From Candidatus Sabulitectum sp. (GTDB taxonomy: Bacteria; Fermentibacterota; Fermentibacteria; Fermentibacterales; JCC-6), in assembly GCA_023136985.1 (NCBI GenBank), contig JAGLQD010000038.1, positions 1 through 7,199 of the forward strand: a stretch of DNA of 7,199 nt, read 5' to 3'. The position numbers were made by a program, and so were the translations under genes. The notes below the pieces were generated by a model. It ran no database searches. It was not told the DNA's origin and worked only from the letters and a program-made list of their open reading frames with translations. The first letter of the stretch is position 1, and each line of letters begins with the position of its first letter. This document shows positions 5,979 to 7,199 of this stretch, one piece after another.

Positions 5979-7061
5979 ATGAACGATGAACTACTGCCAA
6001 TCCTTGAAGTGTTGAAATACTTTAGAGCTATCCACATTATGGCCATGCTTCTTCTGGGTTTCGGCTTTCTCATGGTTTTTGTTAAAAAATACGGGCGTTC
6101 AGCTCTTACGGCAACATACCTGCTTGTAAGCATAACCATCCCACTGTATTTCATAAAGGAAGGTCTTGGGATAATTGGAAGTGCAAGTTCTCAGATAGAC
6201 AGTTTGATCCTGGCTGAATTTGCAGCAGCAAGCCTCTTAATAGCGTCAGGGGCTGTTCTTGGCAGGTTGAGAATGTATCAGTACATACTTCTGGGTATTC
6301 TTTTTGTACCTTTTTATGCATTGAATGAATGGATATTGCTTGAAGGCGGATTCGGTTTAGTAGCCCATGGAAGCTTTGTCGATACCGGTGGATCCATTGT
6401 GATACACGCATTCGGCGCACTGTTCGGACTGGCAGTCGCTTACGCAATGACAACAAAGAAAGAGTTCTCTGTACCCATTGAAGCAGATGATGTAAGTGAC
6501 CGCTTTTCGCTGCTTGGCAGTATGATCCTTTGGGTATTCTGGCCTTCCTTCTGTGCAGCTCTGGTTGCTGCTGCAGATATTCCTATGACCATTGTCAATG
6601 TAATACTTGCTCTTTCCGGCTCAACCCTTGCCACCTACTTTGCCACTGTTAAGCTTCGCGGCAAGATATCTGCAGCAGATGTAGCAAACGCTGCACTGGC
6701 CGGTGGTGTTGCAATCGGATCAACATGCGACAAGGTTTCCCCGCCTGTTGCCTTCTTGATCGGTATCCTTGCAGGCATTCTTTCAACTGTGGGATTTGCA
6801 GTGATACAGAGTCGTTTCCAGGCTCTTACCAAAAAAATAGACACATGTGGTGTATTCAATCTGCATGGCCTTCCGGGAATATTCGGCGGGCTTGCTGCGA
6901 TCATTGCTGTTGATGGTATCAGCAAATCAAACCAGATCAAGGGGATTCTTATTACAGTTGTATTCGCTCTTGTTGCCGGACTCCTGGCAGGCAAGATCCT
7001 CTCCCTCACGGGAAGAAGAAAAGTGCCGTATGCAGATTCTGAAGAATTTCTTATGGACTGA
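5979..7061 (+). CDS. Rh-type ammonium/ammonia channel (Amt/Rh superfamily)
   Basis: I start this at the ATG at 5979 because GGAG (5969-5972) lies six bases before it; upstream in-frame starts (ATG 5967, GTG 5931) lack a site. The resulting 360-residue protein has about eleven hydrophobic segments, as the superfamily requires. It has the Rh signature VDTGGSIVIHAFGALFGL (134-151), where Amt proteins instead have a D-x-A-G-G-x-V-V-H pattern: Asp135 corresponds to the substrate-site Asp and His143 to the first pore histidine. The second pore histidine is His296 in DTCGVFNLHGLPGI. WVFWPSF (185-191) and ADVANAALAGGVAIG (233-247) are also Rh-like. The family forms inner-membrane trimers that pass ammonia, ammonium or possibly CO2. 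Length is a little short of eukaryotic Rh proteins, mainly in loops. No GlnK/PII gene follows, unlike typical amtB loci; a terminator closes the gene. Confidence 0.88.
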   Translation: MNDELLPILEVLKYFRAIHIMAMLLLGFGFLMVFVKKYGRSALTATYLLVSITIPLYFIKEGLGIIGSASSQIDSLILAEFAAASLLIASGAVLGRLRMYQYILLGILFVPFYALNEWILLEGGFGLVAHGSFVDTGGSIVIHAFGALFGLAVAYAMTTKKEFSVPIEADDVSDRFSLLGSMILWVFWPSFCAALVAAADIPMTIVNVILALSGSTLATYFATVKLRGKISAADVANAALAGGVAIGSTCDKVSPPVAFLIGILAGILSTVGFAVIQSRFQALTKKIDTCGVFNLHGLPGIFGGLAAIIAVDGISKSNQIKGILITVVFALVAGLLAGKILSLTGRRKVPYADSEEFLMD

Positions 7062-7097
7062 TCTCAACTGACTGATAGTGGGAATCCTGATTCGTAC

Positions 7098-7136
7098 GAA
7101 ATTGCACCGGCTTCATGGGTTGTCGGTGCAATTTTT
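7098..7136 (+). terminator. Intrinsic terminator of the Rh gene
   Basis: AAATTGCACCG (7099-7109) pairs perfectly with CGGTGCAATTT (7124-7134). The stem extends inward by a G-U and a C-G pair to 13 bp around a 10-base loop. The right arm runs into five T residues (7132-7136). It lies 37 bases beyond the stop codon. In the reverse direction there is no proper U-run, so it acts mainly on the plus strand. Confidence 0.9.
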
Positions 7137-7199
7137 CTGCCTGAAAGCAATCAATCCAGAATCACAGGTGCGAAGATCCTGCTCTTCAGGCGAAACAAA

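Noticed and set aside
7151..7199. Possible 3' end of a minus-strand gene at the right edge, ending LFRLKSRIFAPVILD at a TGA (7153-7151)
   Set aside because: Only 15 codons are visible, with no recognisable motif. Plus-strand frames are also open here, so the call cannot be supported.

Overview
The window reads as a piece of a Gram-negative-type bacterial chromosome of moderate GC content. Two of its proteins look exported and of kinds common in the FCB-like and candidate-phylum bacteria (a CBM9/DUF5916-type protein and a small secreted beta-rich protein). One gene is a sigma-54 activator and one is an Rh-type ammonium channel. The codon use and secreted-protein style recall Fermentibacteria-like or related uncultured lineages, but that placement is an impression and not something the sequence proves. 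I see no mobile element, tRNA, rRNA or CRISPR array.

Layout from left to right: (1) the 5' part of a minus-strand exported CBM9/DUF5916-type protein running off the left edge (1-421), with a promoter so close to its ATG that the mRNA may be leaderless; (2) a spacer with a permuted inverted repeat (463-515); (3) a plus-strand two-helix membrane protein of the YcxB-like family (680-1168); (4) a likely decayed second copy of that gene's 5' end (about 1209-1325) and a hairpin between converging genes; (5) a minus-strand 180-residue secreted protein (1432-1974); (6) a 249-bp divergent control region (1975-2223); (7) a 1210-residue plus-strand sigma-54-dependent activator starting at TTG (2224-5856); (8) a plus-strand Rh-type ammonium channel (5979-7061) closed by a strong intrinsic terminator (7098-7136).

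The most interesting unit is the divergent pair. The minus strand at 2031-2046 carries a full-consensus sigma-54 promoter, TGGCAC-N5-TTGCT, whose predicted start at about 2020 lies 46 bases before the secreted-protein ATG. The gene on the other side encodes a sigma-54 activator with intact ATPase motifs and a Fis-type DNA-binding end. The activator's front half looks like a dead protein kinase followed by a dead STAND-type ATPase and a long TPR array, so it is probably a large ligand or partner sensor without a receiver domain. An imperfect 18-bp palindrome at 2140-2157, about 128 bp upstream of the predicted start, is a candidate enhancer site. I infer a compact local circuit: the TPR sensor activator switches on a divergently encoded secreted protein through sigma-54. 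The Rh channel downstream could be read through from the activator gene, but it also has a candidate promoter of its own, and whether nitrogen status is the signal is unknown.
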